64,000 nt of DNA, taken from Rhodoferax koreense (GTDB taxonomy: Bacteria; Pseudomonadota; Gammaproteobacteria; Burkholderiales; Burkholderiaceae_C). Position numbers and translations under genes: made by a program. Within the stretch, counting starts at the first letter, position 1. Each line of letters begins with the position of its first letter. The stretch spans positions 248,001 to 312,000 of the forward strand of contig NZ_CP019236.1 of NCBI RefSeq assembly GCF_001955695.1, read 5' to 3'. The notes beneath the pieces were generated by a model that did not search any database, was not told the DNA's origin, and was given only the letters and a program-made list of their open reading frames with translations. This document shows positions 43,243 through 55,823 of the stretch, piece after piece.

Positions 43243-44724
43243 TTACTTGGCCCCTGCCGGTTGGCGCAGATGGAAGTCGGTGGCCTGCTGCAGGCGGTGC
43301 GCCATGTTCAGCAGTTGGCCTTCCTTCAGGTAATTGCCGATCAACTGCAGGCCGACGGGCATGCCGCCGGCCCCCAGGCCTGCCGGTACGCTCATGCCGG
43401 GCAGGCCGGCCAGCGAGGAGGGCAGGGTGAAGATGTCGGCCAGGTAGTTGGCGACCGGGTCGTCCGACTTGTCGCCGAGCTTCCACGCCACGGTGGGCGC
43501 CACCGGGCCGGCGATCACGTCGCACTGCTGGAAGGCCTGCTGGAAGTCGTCGGCGATCATGCGGCGGATCTTCTGCGCCTGCAGGTAATAGGCGTCGTAG
43601 TAGCCGTGGCTCAGCACATAGGTGCCGATCATGATGCGGCGCTTGACCTCGTCGCCGAAGCCTTCGGCGCGGGTCTTCTTGTACATGTCGATCAGGTCGG
43701 TGTAGTGCGCCGCGCGATGGCCGAACTTCACGCCGTCGAAGCGGCTGAGGTTGGAGCTGGCCTCGGCCGGCGCGATGATGTAGTACACGGGGATCGACAG
43801 TTCGGTGCGTGGCAGCGAGATCTCCACCAGTTTGGCGCCGAGCTTCTCGTATTCCTTGAGCGCCGCATCGACCGCCGTGCGCACGTCGGCCGACACGCCG
43901 GCGTTGAAGAACTCCTTGGGCAGGCCGATACGCAGGCCTTCGATGGATTGGTTCAGCGCCAGTGAATAGTTTTCCGCCGGCACGTCGAGCGAGGTCGAGT
44001 CGCGGTCGAGGTCCGGGCCGCACATGGCGGCGAGCAGCAGCGCGCAGTCCTCGGCGCTGCGCGCCATCACGCCGGCCTGGTCCAGGCTCGACGCGAACGC
44101 GACCATGCCATAGCGCGAGGCGCGGCCGTAGGTTGGCTTGATGCCGGTGATGCCGCAGAACGAAGCCGGCTGGCGGATCGAGCCGCCGGTGTCGGTGCCG
44201 GTCACGGCCGGCGCCAGGCGCGCGGCCACGGCCACCGCGCTGCCGCCGGACGAGCCACCTGGAATGCGGCTGGTGTCCCAGGGATTCAGTGCGGGTTGGA
44301 AGGCCGAGTTCTCGTTGGCCGAGCCCATGGCGAATTCGTCGCAGTTGAGCTTGCCCAGCGTGACCGCGCCATGCCCGGCGAGTTTGGCGACCACGGTGCC
44401 GTCGAAGGACGAACGGTAGCCGGCGAGCATCTTCGAGCCGGCCGTGGTGGGGAAATCCTTGGTGACGAAGATGTCCTTGTGGGCGATCGGCACGCCTTCG
44501 AGCACACCACCGTTGCCGGCGGCGAGCCGCGCATCGGCTGCCGCGGCCTGGCGCAGCGTGACTTCGGCATCGGTGGCCAGAAACGCGCCGAGTTGGTCCT
44601 GCTCGGCCATGCGGGCCATGAAATGTTGTGCGGCTTCGACGGCGGAAAACTTGTGCTCGCGCAGTTGCCGGGCCATCTCGGCCACGCCGAGGTCGTGAAG
44701 AGATTTGTTCGATTCTGTGGTCAT
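43243..44724 (-). CDS. gatA: Asp/Glu-tRNA amidotransferase subunit A
   Basis: 493 residues, amidase-signature family: Lys in [56 protein letters not shown] holds the cis-Ser and nucleophile Ser. It releases ammonia from glutamine for GatB. 10 bp after gatC. Confidence 0.96.
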   Translation of the reverse strand: MTTESNKSLHDLGVAEMARQLREHKFSAVEAAQHFMARMAEQDQLGAFLATDAEVTLRQAAAADARLAAGNGGVLEGVPIAHKDIFVTKDFPTTAGSKMLAGYRSSFDGTVVAKLAGHGAVTLGKLNCDEFAMGSANENSAFQPALNPWDTSRIPGGSSGGSAVAVAARLAPAVTGTDTGGSIRQPASFCGITGIKPTYGRASRYGMVAFASSLDQAGVMARSAEDCALLLAAMCGPDLDRDSTSLDVPAENYSLALNQSIEGLRIGLPKEFFNAGVSADVRTAVDAALKEYEKLGAKLVEISLPRTELSIPVYYIIAPAEASSNLSRFDGVKFGHRAAHYTDLIDMYKKTRAEGFGDEVKRRIMIGTYVLSHGYYDAYYLQAQKIRRMIADDFQQAFQQCDVIAGPVAPTVAWKLGDKSDDPVANYLADIFTLPSSLAGLPGMSVPAGLGAGGMPVGLQLIGNYLKEGQLLNMAHRLQQATDFHLRQPAGAK

Positions 44725-44734
44725 GACGCCTGGC

Positions 44735-45034
44735 TTATTCGATCACTTTGGGGACAAGGAACAGGCCGCGTTCCACGGCCGGCGCGGTCTGCTGGTTGGC
44801 CTCGCGTTGGTTGGGCTCGCTCACCACGTCGTCGCGCAGGCGCAGCGTGATGTCTTCCATCACCGCCACCGGATGGGCCAGGGGCTCGATGCCGGTGGTG
44901 TCCACCGCGCGCATCTGTTCGACGATGTCGAAGAAGCCATTGAGTTGGGTCAGCAGGCGTTCGCTTTCCGCAGGCTGCAGTTCGAGCCGTGCGAGATTGG
45001 CGATGCGCTCGATTTCTTGGGAATTGAGGGCCAT
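44735..45034 (-). CDS. gatC: Asp/Glu-tRNA amidotransferase subunit C
   Basis: 99 residues. [34 protein letters not shown] and [20 protein letters not shown] are typical of GatC, the clamp that stabilises GatA on GatB. First gene of gatCAB; divergent from mreB with a 220-bp gap holding both promoters. Confidence 0.95.
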   Translation of the reverse strand: MALNSQEIERIANLARLELQPAESERLLTQLNGFFDIVEQMRAVDTTGIEPLAHPVAVMEDITLRLRDDVVSEPNQREANQQTAPAVERGLFLVPKVIE

Positions 45035-45110
45035 GGCGAGTGCGTTGAAGGTGCGTCGGGGAGGGTGTTAAGCGCAGGTAAAAGTCAGCCCTGGCTCAAG
45101 CACAAGGTAG

Positions 45111-46301
<1,191 letters not shown>

Positions 46302-46379
46302 TCCGTCACCGGCCTCGGTGCGACGCCCTCGCAGCGAAGCCGTTACGGTCAACCTTTTGTCTCAACCAGAGGTACGGCG

Positions 46380-47300
46380 ATGCCACTCGGTACGCTGGAC
46401 AGGACACCCCCCCCGTTTTTCAAGCAGGGCCCCTCGGCCCTGACCAAGCTGATGGTGTTCAGCGCGCTGGCCGTCTTCCTGATGGTGGCCGACGCACGCT
46501 TCAAGCTGATGCAGCCGCTGCGCGCGGCCGTGGCCACGGCGCTATTCCCGGTGCAATGGGCCGCCCTGGCGCCGGTGCGGCTGGTACAGGGCGGCGGCAG
46601 CTATGTCGAATCGCTGGCCAAGGCGCAGGCCGCCGCCGATGCCGCCGAGCGCAAGCTGGCCACGCAGTCGGTGCGCGCCGGCCAGGTCGAACAGCTCACG
46701 CTGGAAAACCGCCGCCTGCGCGACCTGCTGCAGCTGCGCCAGCAACTCGCCTCGCCGGGCCAGGCCGCCGAGGTGCTGTACGACGCCGCCGATCCCTACA
46801 CCCGCAAGGTGATCATCGACAAGGGCATGACACAGGGCGTGGTGGCCGGCTCGCCAGTGCTCGACGAAACCGGTGTGCTGGGCCAGGTCACCCGCGTCTA
46901 TCCCCTGATCAGCGAAGTCACGCTGCTGATCGACCGGGACCAGGCCGTGCCGGTGCTCAACACCCGCACCGGCGCGCGCAGCGTGGCCTACGGCGAACCT
47001 TCGGCCTCCGGCGGTCTGCTCGAGCTGCGCTTCATGGCCGGCAATTCCGATATCAAGGAGGGCGACGTGCTCACCACCAGCGGCGTCGACGGCGTCTATC
47101 CCACGGGGCTGTTGGTCGCCAGGATCGAGCGCATCGAACGCCGCGCCGATTCGGCGTTTGCGCGCGTCTATTGCGTGCCGGCCGCGCGCATGGGCAGCGC
47201 GCGCCATGTGATGGTGCTCGCGCCGATGACGGCCCAGTTGCCGGAGCCGCCGCCGCGCGCCGAGCCGGTCGTGCCCCCGCCGAAGAAGGCCCGCAAATGA
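46380..47300 (+). CDS. mreC: Rod-shape protein MreC
   Basis: 306 residues. Starts MPLGTLDRTPPPFFKQGPSA, one membrane helix (about 20-40), a coiled coil (about 70-115), then the MreC beta-domain with DPYTRKVIIDKGMTQGVVAGSPVLDETGVLGQVTRV and LTTSGVDGVYPTGLLVARIE. Proline-rich tail. Links MreB/MreD to PBP2 in the periplasm. Confidence 0.95.
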   Translation: MPLGTLDRTPPPFFKQGPSALTKLMVFSALAVFLMVADARFKLMQPLRAAVATALFPVQWAALAPVRLVQGGGSYVESLAKAQAAADAAERKLATQSVRAGQVEQLTLENRRLRDLLQLRQQLASPGQAAEVLYDAADPYTRKVIIDKGMTQGVVAGSPVLDETGVLGQVTRVYPLISEVTLLIDRDQAVPVLNTRTGARSVAYGEPSASGGLLELRFMAGNSDIKEGDVLTTSGVDGVYPTGLLVARIERIERRADSAFARVYCVPAARMGSARHVMVLAPMTAQLPEPPPRAEPVVPPPKKARK

Positions 47301-47334
47301 AGTCCATCCAACGCCCCGCCAATGGGAGGTCCGC

Positions 47335-47868
47335 ATGATCATGCGTCCGGGCCAGCAGCAGCTGCTGCTGCCGGCCAATCCTGTCTTCATCGCCCTGAGC
47401 CTGGTGCTGGCCCTGCTCGTCAACATGGCCGGCAACATGGGCCTGTGGGGCCGCGCGGCCTGGGTGCCCGATCTGCTGGCCGTGCTGCTGGTGTTCTGGA
47501 GTGTGCACCAGCCGCAGCGCGTGGGCATCGGCATCGCCTTCGTGTTCGGCCTGTGCATGGACGTGCACCAGAGCAGCCTCCTGGGGCAACACGCGCTGTC
47601 GTACGCGGTACTGAGTTTCCTGGCCATCGCCATGCATCGGCGGCTGCTGTGGTTCAGCATGCCTTCGCAGGCCATGCAGGTGCTGCCGCTGTTCGCCGTG
47701 GCGCATTTCATCGAGTTCCTGTTGCGCATGCTCGGCAGCGGCACCTTCCCCGGCTGGAGCTTCATGCTCGCGCCGGTGATCGAAGCCTTGCTTTGGCCGG
47801 TGATGAGCGTGCTGCTGCTCGCGCCGCAACGCATGGCGCCGGATCCGGACAAGACCCGGCCCCTATGA
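47335..47868 (+). CDS. mreD: Rod-shape protein MreD
   Basis: 177 residues with five or six membrane helices; PQRVGIGIAFVFGLCMDVHQSSLLGQHALSY is the family core. The stop overlaps the mrdA start as ATGA. It starts 34 bp after mreC. Confidence 0.92.
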   Translation: MIMRPGQQQLLLPANPVFIALSLVLALLVNMAGNMGLWGRAAWVPDLLAVLLVFWSVHQPQRVGIGIAFVFGLCMDVHQSSLLGQHALSYAVLSFLAIAMHRRLLWFSMPSQAMQVLPLFAVAHFIEFLLRMLGSGTFPGWSFMLAPVIEALLWPVMSVLLLAPQRMAPDPDKTRPL

Positions 47869-50009
47869 CCGAACTCAAGGACCACGCTTCCGAACTCGCG
47901 CGCTTCCGGCTGCGCCTGCTCGTCGCCGGCCTGGTCGTGGTGCTGGCGTTTTCGGTGGTGGTGGCGCGGCTGGTCTATCTGCAGGTGGTGCGGCACGAAG
48001 ACCTCAGCGAACAGGCCGAGAACAACCGCACGGCCATCGTGCCGGTGGTGCCCAACCGCGGCCTGATCCTGGACCGCAACGGCGTGGTGTTGGCCAGCAA
48101 CTATTCCGCCTATACGCTGGAGATCACGCCCAGCAAGGTGGCCGACCTCGAGCAGGTCATCGAAGAGCTCTCGCACGTGGTCGACATCCAGCCGCGGGAT
48201 CGGCGCCGCTTCAAGAAACTCGTCGAGGAATCGCGCAACTTCGAGTCTTTGCCGATCCGCACCCGGCTCACCGACGTCGAGGTGGCGCGTTTCACCGCGC
48301 AGCGCTACCGTTTTCCGGGCGTGGACGTGAAGGCCCGGCTGTTCCGCAGCTACCCATACGGCGAACTCGCCAGCCACGTGATCGGCTACATCGGCCGCAT
48401 CAACCAAAACGAGAAGGCGCGCATCGATGACTCGGAGGACGCCGACAACTACAAGGGCACGGAATACATCGGCAAGCTCGGCATCGAGCAGAGTTACGAG
48501 GCGCAGCTGCACGGCCTCACCGGCGTGGAGGAGATCGAGACCTCCGCCGGCGGCCGGGCGGTGCGCAAACTGGCGAGCAATCCGGCCACGCCGGGCAACA
48601 CCGTGGTCATGTCGATCGACATCAAGCTGCAGAAGCTCGTGGAAGACCTGTTCGGCGACCGCCGTGGTGCCCTCGTCGCGCTCGATCCCAAGACCGGCGA
48701 GGTGCTGGCCTTCGTGAGCAAGCCAACCTTCGATCCGAACCTGTTCGTCGAAGGCATCGATTCAGAGAGCTGGCAGGCGCTCAACGAGTCGCCGGACAAG
48801 CCGCTGCTCAACCGCGCCCTGCGCGGCACCTATGCGCCGGGCTCGACCTACAAACCCTTCATGGCGCTGGCCGCGCTCGAGACCGGCAAGCGCACGCCGC
48901 AGCAGAGCATCGTCGACCCCGGCTTCTTCATGTTCGCCGGCCACCGCTTCCGCGACGACAAGGAAGGCGGTCACGGTGTGGTCGACATGTACAAGTCGAT
49001 CGTGCAGTCGTGCGACACCTACTACTACATCCTGGCCAACGACATGGGCGTGGACCTGATGCACGACGAGATGGTGAAGTTCGGCTTCGGCGAACTCACC
49101 GGCATCGACATCAACGGCGAGGTGCGAGGCGTGTTGCCGTCCACCGCCTGGAAACGCCGCGCCTACAAGCGCGCCGAGCAGCAGAAGTGGTACGCCGGCG
49201 AAACCATCTCGCTGGGCATCGGCCAGGGCTACAACAACTTCACCATGCTGCAGCTCGCGCTGGCCACCAGCGTCATCGCCAACGACGGCGTGAAGATGAA
49301 GCCGCACCTGGTCAAGGAGGTGGTGGATGTGGTCACGCGGAGCTCGAAGGAGACCCTGCGCGAGATCAAGGCCGAGATCAGCGCCAAACCGGCCAACATC
49401 GCCGTCATCCAGCGTGCGCTGGCCGGGGTGACCAGCGAAGGCACGGGCGCCACGGCGTTCAAGGGCGCGGGTTACCTGTCGGCTGGCAAGACCGGCACGG
49501 CCCAGGTCGTGACCATCGGGCAGAACGAAAAATACAACGCCAACACCATGCCAGAGCGCTTCCGCGACAACGCCTTGTACATGGCGTACGCACCGGCGCA
49601 GAACCCGCAGATCGCGCTGGCCATGGTGGTGGAGAACGCTGGCTTCGGCGGCGTCAATGCCGCGCCGATCGCGCGCCGCGTGTTCGACTACTGGCTGATG
49701 AACCAATACCCGAACGAGGCGGATCTGGCCGCGGTGCAGAAAGGCCAGGCGCAGACGCCGCTGGGCCAGCCGCGTGCCGTGGCCGATGTGCCGGGCCTGC
49801 CGGTGCCGCCGATGTCCGGCGCTTCGGCGCCAGCGGCCGTGCGGGCGGGTGCCACGCCGGCACAAGTCGCCGCCGCGGCATCCGCGCCCGCATCGGCCGT
49901 GGCCATGGCCTCGGCGGCCTCGATGACGCCGGTGCCGCCGGCGTCCGCCGCCAGCGCCGCCACCAGCGCCGCCGCTGCCGCCAGGGCGCTGCGAAAGAGC
50001 CGGCGTTAG
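47865..50009 (+). CDS. mrdA: Penicillin-binding protein 2
   Basis: 714 residues from ATG 47865. Membrane helix (about 20-40), dimerisation domain with NRGLILDRNGVVLASN, transpeptidase domain with S327-TYK (PGSTYKPFM), SCDTYYY and KTG in YLSAGKTGTAQV. Elongation-specific transpeptidase. The last 75 or so residues are Ala/Pro/Ser low-complexity. rodA, usually next in this cluster, does not follow; a LacI gene on the opposite strand does. Confidence 0.95.
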   Translation: MTELKDHASELARFRLRLLVAGLVVVLAFSVVVARLVYLQVVRHEDLSEQAENNRTAIVPVVPNRGLILDRNGVVLASNYSAYTLEITPSKVADLEQVIEELSHVVDIQPRDRRRFKKLVEESRNFESLPIRTRLTDVEVARFTAQRYRFPGVDVKARLFRSYPYGELASHVIGYIGRINQNEKARIDDSEDADNYKGTEYIGKLGIEQSYEAQLHGLTGVEEIETSAGGRAVRKLASNPATPGNTVVMSIDIKLQKLVEDLFGDRRGALVALDPKTGEVLAFVSKPTFDPNLFVEGIDSESWQALNESPDKPLLNRALRGTYAPGSTYKPFMALAALETGKRTPQQSIVDPGFFMFAGHRFRDDKEGGHGVVDMYKSIVQSCDTYYYILANDMGVDLMHDEMVKFGFGELTGIDINGEVRGVLPSTAWKRRAYKRAEQQKWYAGETISLGIGQGYNNFTMLQLALATSVIANDGVKMKPHLVKEVVDVVTRSSKETLREIKAEISAKPANIAVIQRALAGVTSEGTGATAFKGAGYLSAGKTGTAQVVTIGQNEKYNANTMPERFRDNALYMAYAPAQNPQIALAMVVENAGFGGVNAAPIARRVFDYWLMNQYPNEADLAAVQKGQAQTPLGQPRAVADVPGLPVPPMSGASAPAAVRAGATPAQVAAAASAPASAVAMASAASMTPVPPASAASAATSAAAAARALRKSRR

Positions 50010-50010
50010 G

Positions 50011-51030
50011 TCAGCTTTCCAGCGCCGCGGCCATGCGGTGCGGCATCAGGTGTTCGCGCGGCGGCTGGCCGCCCCACAGGCCGATCAGCAGATCGACGAC
50101 ACGCGGGCCGAAGTCGCGGTGCGGGATCTCTACCGACGTGAGCCACGGCGCGAGCCAGGCATTGATCGGATTGCCGTCGATGCCCACCAGTTCGCAGTCA
50201 TGCGGCACCCGCACACCGCTCTCGCGCGCCAGCCGGTGCACGCCATAGGCCACCTGGTCACTGATGCACATCGCGCCGCGTGGCCAGGCCTGGGGCGCGG
50301 CAAAGTGGGCGGCGGCGGCATAGCCGATTTCCAGGTGCGAGATACCGGGCGCCTCGACATGGCGAACCTGCCCAGCCGGAACGCCCCTGGCGGTGGCACG
50401 GTCGCAGAACCCTTTCACGCGTTCACGCGTGGTGGACGAGCCGCGCGACGGGAACACCACGGCCGGCGCGTCGATGCCGCGGTCGAGCAGGTAGTCGGCC
50501 GCGGCGGCGCCTGCGGCCAGGTTGTCCGGCCCGACGAAGGCACATTCGCCGAACGGGCTGCGCCGGCTCACGAAGACCATCGGCGCGCCGCGATCCACGA
50601 AGTCGCGCAACCCGGGGCTGGGCTGGCTGGCCACCATCACATAACCCTGCACCACCTGCGAACGCATGGCGTTGAGGTAGTCGTCCTGCAGGTCGGGGCG
50701 ATCGTGCGTGTCGCACAGGATCATGGTGTAGCCGGCCTCGCGCAACGCCGCCTCGGTCGAAGCCGCGATGGTGGCCATGACGGGGTTGTCGAGGTTGGCG
50801 GCGAGCATCGCCACCAGGCGGCTTTCGCGGTTGCGCAGCGCGCGGCCCAGCTGGTTGGGGTGGTAGCCGACGGTCTTGATCGCCTGCCGCACCCGTTCGA
50901 GCGTTTCCGGCGACGCGCGGCGGGTTTCACCGTTCACGATGCGCGACACCGTGGCGATCGAGACGCCAGCCTTCGCCGCCACCGTGGCCAGCGACACCGG
51001 TCCTATGCCTGGGCGACTTTCGTCCGTCAT
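50011..51030 (-). CDS. LacI-family repressor of the sugar operon
   Basis: 339 residues from ATG 51030 (AAGGAAAAC upstream). HTH: VSLATVAAKAGVSIATVSRIVNGETRRASPETLERV; hinge NRESRLVAML; then the sugar-sensing periplasmic-binding fold. Divergent from the ABC operon. A 16-bp palindrome in the gap is its likely operator. Ends 2 bp from mrdA (convergent). Confidence 0.93.
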   Translation of the reverse strand: MTDESRPGIGPVSLATVAAKAGVSIATVSRIVNGETRRASPETLERVRQAIKTVGYHPNQLGRALRNRESRLVAMLAANLDNPVMATIAASTEAALREAGYTMILCDTHDRPDLQDDYLNAMRSQVVQGYVMVASQPSPGLRDFVDRGAPMVFVSRRSPFGECAFVGPDNLAAGAAAADYLLDRGIDAPAVVFPSRGSSTTRERVKGFCDRATARGVPAGQVRHVEAPGISHLEIGYAAAAHFAAPQAWPRGAMCISDQVAYGVHRLARESGVRVPHDCELVGIDGNPINAWLAPWLTSVEIPHRDFGPRVVDLLIGLWGGQPPREHLMPHRMAAALES

Positions 51031-51162
51031 GTTTTCCTTGATCTCCCGTCCATCATGGGCCTTTGCAGGGGCCGCGGTGCCCATCGGTCATTGTCGCAGC
51101 CGGGGCACCGCGCGACGTCCATGGCCCCGGCTCAGGGTTTTCCCGAGAGCATCGACAAAGCC

Positions 51163-51192
51163 TTGGTCTTTTTGGCAAACGTTTGCCATAAT
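51163..51192 (+). promoter_or_regulatory. Sugar-operon promoter with LacI-type operator
   Basis: Perfect 16-bp palindrome TGGCAAACGTTTGCCA at 51173-51188, with the central CG typical of LacI/PurR operators. It lies between a -35-like TTGGTC (51163) and a -10-like CATAAT (51187), 18 bp apart. Binding would block RNA polymerase. The operon start codon is at 51234. Confidence 0.75.
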
Positions 51193-51233
51193 AATTCATC
51201 GGACCCCCAATAACCAAGAAAGCACGGAGACAC

Positions 51234-52505
51234 ATGAAGCGCTTATCCGGAATTCTGAACACCGCCGTCGGCATTGCGCTGATGGGCCTGGCCTCCACCG
51301 CGTTGGCCGACATCCGCGTCATGTGTTACCAGGACGGCAACGAATGCGAGGTCACCGCCGACCTCATCAAACGCTACGAGGCGCAGAACCCGGGTGCGAG
51401 GGTGATCCTCGACACCGTGCCATACAAGACCGTGGTCGAGCAGCTGCCGATCCAGCTCGCCGCCGGGCAGGGCCCCGACATCGCGCGGGTCGCGGAGATC
51501 GGCGGCCTGTCGAAGAACTACATCGACATCGCGCCCTATGTGAAGGACCGCAAGTACTGGGAAGACAACTTCGGCAGCACGCTGCCCTGGATGCGCAACA
51601 AGGCCGGCGACAAGGGCATCTACGGCTTCCTGTCGCAGCTCACCATGACCGGCCCGTTCGTCAACAAGACGCTGTTCGAACAGGCGAAGATCCCGTTGCC
51701 CGGCCCGAAGGCCACCTGGGACGAATGGGCCGATGCGGCGCGCAAGGTGGCCAAGGCCACGCAGACGCCCGCGGCGATGGCCTGGGACCGGTCGGGCCAC
51801 CGCTTTGCCGGCCCGGCGGTGAGCTTCGGCGCCAAGATCTTCGACGCCAAGGGCAACGTGGCGCTGGACGATGGCTACAAGACGGCCGTGGGTAAGTTCG
51901 TCGCCTGGCACAAGGACGGCACCATGCTCAAGGACGTGTGGGGCGGCTCCGGCGGCTCCAGCTACGCCGACACCGTGGGCGAATTCAAGAACGGCCGGCT
52001 GGTGATGATCCTGTCGGGCTCGTGGCAGATCAACCGCATGCAGAAGGAAATCGGCAATGCCTTCGACTGGGTGGCGGTGCCCAACCCGTGCGGCCCGGCC
52101 GCCTGCTCCGGCATGCCCGGCGGCTCGGCCTGGGTGGCGCTGAAGACCACCAAGTCGCCCAAGGAAGTCGGTCGTTTCCTCGACTTCATGGCGCAGGAAG
52201 CCCAGGTGGCCGAGTTCGCCTCGCGCACCAACAGCATCCCGGCCCATGCCGGCGTGGCGAAGAAGGGCGTGGCCTATCCGAGTGCCGGCCCGGCGGCCCA
52301 GGCGGCACTCGGCGTGTTCACCAGCGGCACCGCCACGCTGGCACCGGCCGCCTACGCGCTGCAGGGCTACAAGTACAACCGCGCGCTGATGCTGCCCACC
52401 GTGACGCGCGTCACCCAGGCCATCGTCGGCGAGATCAGCGTCGACGAAGCCGTGACCAAGATCGGCGCCGACATGGCCGAGGCCGTCAAACAGGCTGAAA
52501 AATAG
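51234..52505 (+). CDS. Sugar ABC transporter substrate-binding protein
   Basis: 423 residues. Signal peptide MKRLSGILNTAVGIALMGLASTALA. Mature part is family-1 solute-binding (MalE/UgpB-like): LIKRYEAQNPGARVILDTVPYKTVVEQLPIQLAAGQGPDIARVAE and KNGRLVMILSGSWQINRM, GMPGGSAWVALKTTKSPKEVGRFLDFM. First gene of the operon under the LacI operator. With the GH31 enzyme downstream the ligand is probably a di- or oligosaccharide with an alpha-glucoside or alpha-xyloside bond (inferred). Confidence 0.92.
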   Translation: MKRLSGILNTAVGIALMGLASTALADIRVMCYQDGNECEVTADLIKRYEAQNPGARVILDTVPYKTVVEQLPIQLAAGQGPDIARVAEIGGLSKNYIDIAPYVKDRKYWEDNFGSTLPWMRNKAGDKGIYGFLSQLTMTGPFVNKTLFEQAKIPLPGPKATWDEWADAARKVAKATQTPAAMAWDRSGHRFAGPAVSFGAKIFDAKGNVALDDGYKTAVGKFVAWHKDGTMLKDVWGGSGGSSYADTVGEFKNGRLVMILSGSWQINRMQKEIGNAFDWVAVPNPCGPAACSGMPGGSAWVALKTTKSPKEVGRFLDFMAQEAQVAEFASRTNSIPAHAGVAKKGVAYPSAGPAAQAALGVFTSGTATLAPAAYALQGYKYNRALMLPTVTRVTQAIVGEISVDEAVTKIGADMAEAVKQAEK

Positions 52506-52712
52506 GCACACCCCAGGTTGGCGCACTGTGTGTAGCCGCCCACCCCTCCTTCCACAAGCTCAGGACAGGCTTGCAGGGGGCACAACCTGCGGCCCGGCGA
52601 AGACGGTTCCGCGGTTGTTCTGGAATGAGACACGCTGGTCCGCCAACGCTGCCAACCCCGTTCGTGCTGAGCTCGTCGAAGCACCCCCCGTTCGCCCTGA
52701 GCTTTTCGAAGG
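52501..52712 (+). repeat. 125-bp dispersed repeat copy B plus palindromic units
   Basis: 52501-52626 is copy B of the repeat at 24476-24599, opposite orientation, starting at this gene's stop codon (AATAGGCACACCCC). 52658-52712 adds two CCGTTCG(T/C)(G/C)CTGAGC units of the second family. Together they fill most of the 252-bp gap that splits the ABC operon. Confidence 0.8.
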
Positions 52713-52757
52713 GCCTTCGACGGTGGGGCATGTGCCTGAAAGTAGATCGGAGTCCGT

Positions 52758-53747
<990 letters not shown>

Positions 53748-53757
53748 GGACGCAGCG

Positions 53758-54813
53758 ATGGCGAATTTCCTCACCCGTACCCGAGGCCGCCGGCATGGCG
53801 GCACCCGCCTGCACTGGACCGACTGGCTCTCCTACGCCTACCTGCTGGCCGGCCTGGTCGTGATGTTCGGCCCAGTGCTCTGGCTCGTGATGTCGTCCTT
53901 CAAGACCGAAAGCGCGCTGAGCCAGTTCCCGCCGACCTTCCTGCCCTACAGCCAGAAGGAAGTCGTGGTGGCCGGTTACGACAAACCGCTGCCGTTGTTC
54001 AAGGCCAAGGACGACCAGGGCCAGGTGCGCGAACTCGCCCAGGTGCGCCGCATCGGCCTGGTGGCGACCATGGTGGACCCGGCCGCGCCGCAGACCGAGA
54101 TCCGCGTGAACATCAACGACCGCCAGCCGGTCAACGAACTCAAGTTCGCCAGCGGCAACTACACCGAGATCTTCGGCAAGTTCGCCTTCGGCACCTACCT
54201 GTGGAACAGCGTCTTCATCACCGTGGTGGCCACCGTGCTCACCCTGCTGTTCAACTCAATGGCGGCCTTTGCCCTGTCCAAGTACCAGTTCACGGGGCAG
54301 AAGACGGTGTTCGTGCTGATCATCGGCACATTGATGATCCCGCCCACCATCATTCTGGTGCCGGCCTTCCTGGTGATCTCCGAACTGCACCTGCTCAACA
54401 ACCTGTGGGGCGTGATCCTGCCCGCCGTGGCCACGCCCACCGGCGTTTTCCTGCTGCGCCAGTACATGCTGACCATTCCCGATGAACTGCTCGAAGCCGC
54501 GCGCATGGACAACGCCAGCGAGTGGCGCATCTACTGGAAGATCATCCTGCCGCTGGCCGCGCCGGCCATGGCCGTGCTGGCCATCTTCTCGTTCATGTGG
54601 CGCTGGAACGATTTCCTGTGGCCGCTGATCGTGTTGTCCAAGTCGGAGCATTTCACGCTGCAGCTCGCGCTCAACGCCTTCCAGGGCGAGCTCAACACCC
54701 AATGGCACTACCTGCTGGCCATGACCGTGATCACGCTGATCCCGATCACCATCGTCTTCGCCTTCCTGCAGAAATACATCACCACCGGCATCGCCAGTGC
54801 CGGTGTGAAATAA
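53758..54813 (+). CDS. Sugar ABC transporter permease 2 (MalG-type) with periplasmic insert
   Basis: 351 residues from ATG 53758. First helix LLAGLVVMFGPVLWLVMSSFK, then an extra periplasmic domain of about 90 residues (FPPTFLPYSQKEVVVAGYDK onward) before the remaining helices; EAA loop LLEAARMDNASEWRIYWKIILPLAAP near residue 250. Longer than usual MalG (about 280-300) because of the insert. 10 bp after permease 1. Confidence 0.92.
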   Translation: MANFLTRTRGRRHGGTRLHWTDWLSYAYLLAGLVVMFGPVLWLVMSSFKTESALSQFPPTFLPYSQKEVVVAGYDKPLPLFKAKDDQGQVRELAQVRRIGLVATMVDPAAPQTEIRVNINDRQPVNELKFASGNYTEIFGKFAFGTYLWNSVFITVVATVLTLLFNSMAAFALSKYQFTGQKTVFVLIIGTLMIPPTIILVPAFLVISELHLLNNLWGVILPAVATPTGVFLLRQYMLTIPDELLEAARMDNASEWRIYWKIILPLAAPAMAVLAIFSFMWRWNDFLWPLIVLSKSEHFTLQLALNAFQGELNTQWHYLLAMTVITLIPITIVFAFLQKYITTGIASAGVK

Positions 54814-54821
54814 GGACTCCC

Positions 54822-55819
<998 letters not shown>

Positions 55820-55823
<4 letters not shown>

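Noticed and set aside
42005..44023. 672-codon minus-strand frame over gatA/gatB
   Set aside because: Out-of-frame shadow; Arg/Gly/Pro-rich with no motif. gatA and gatB explain the region.
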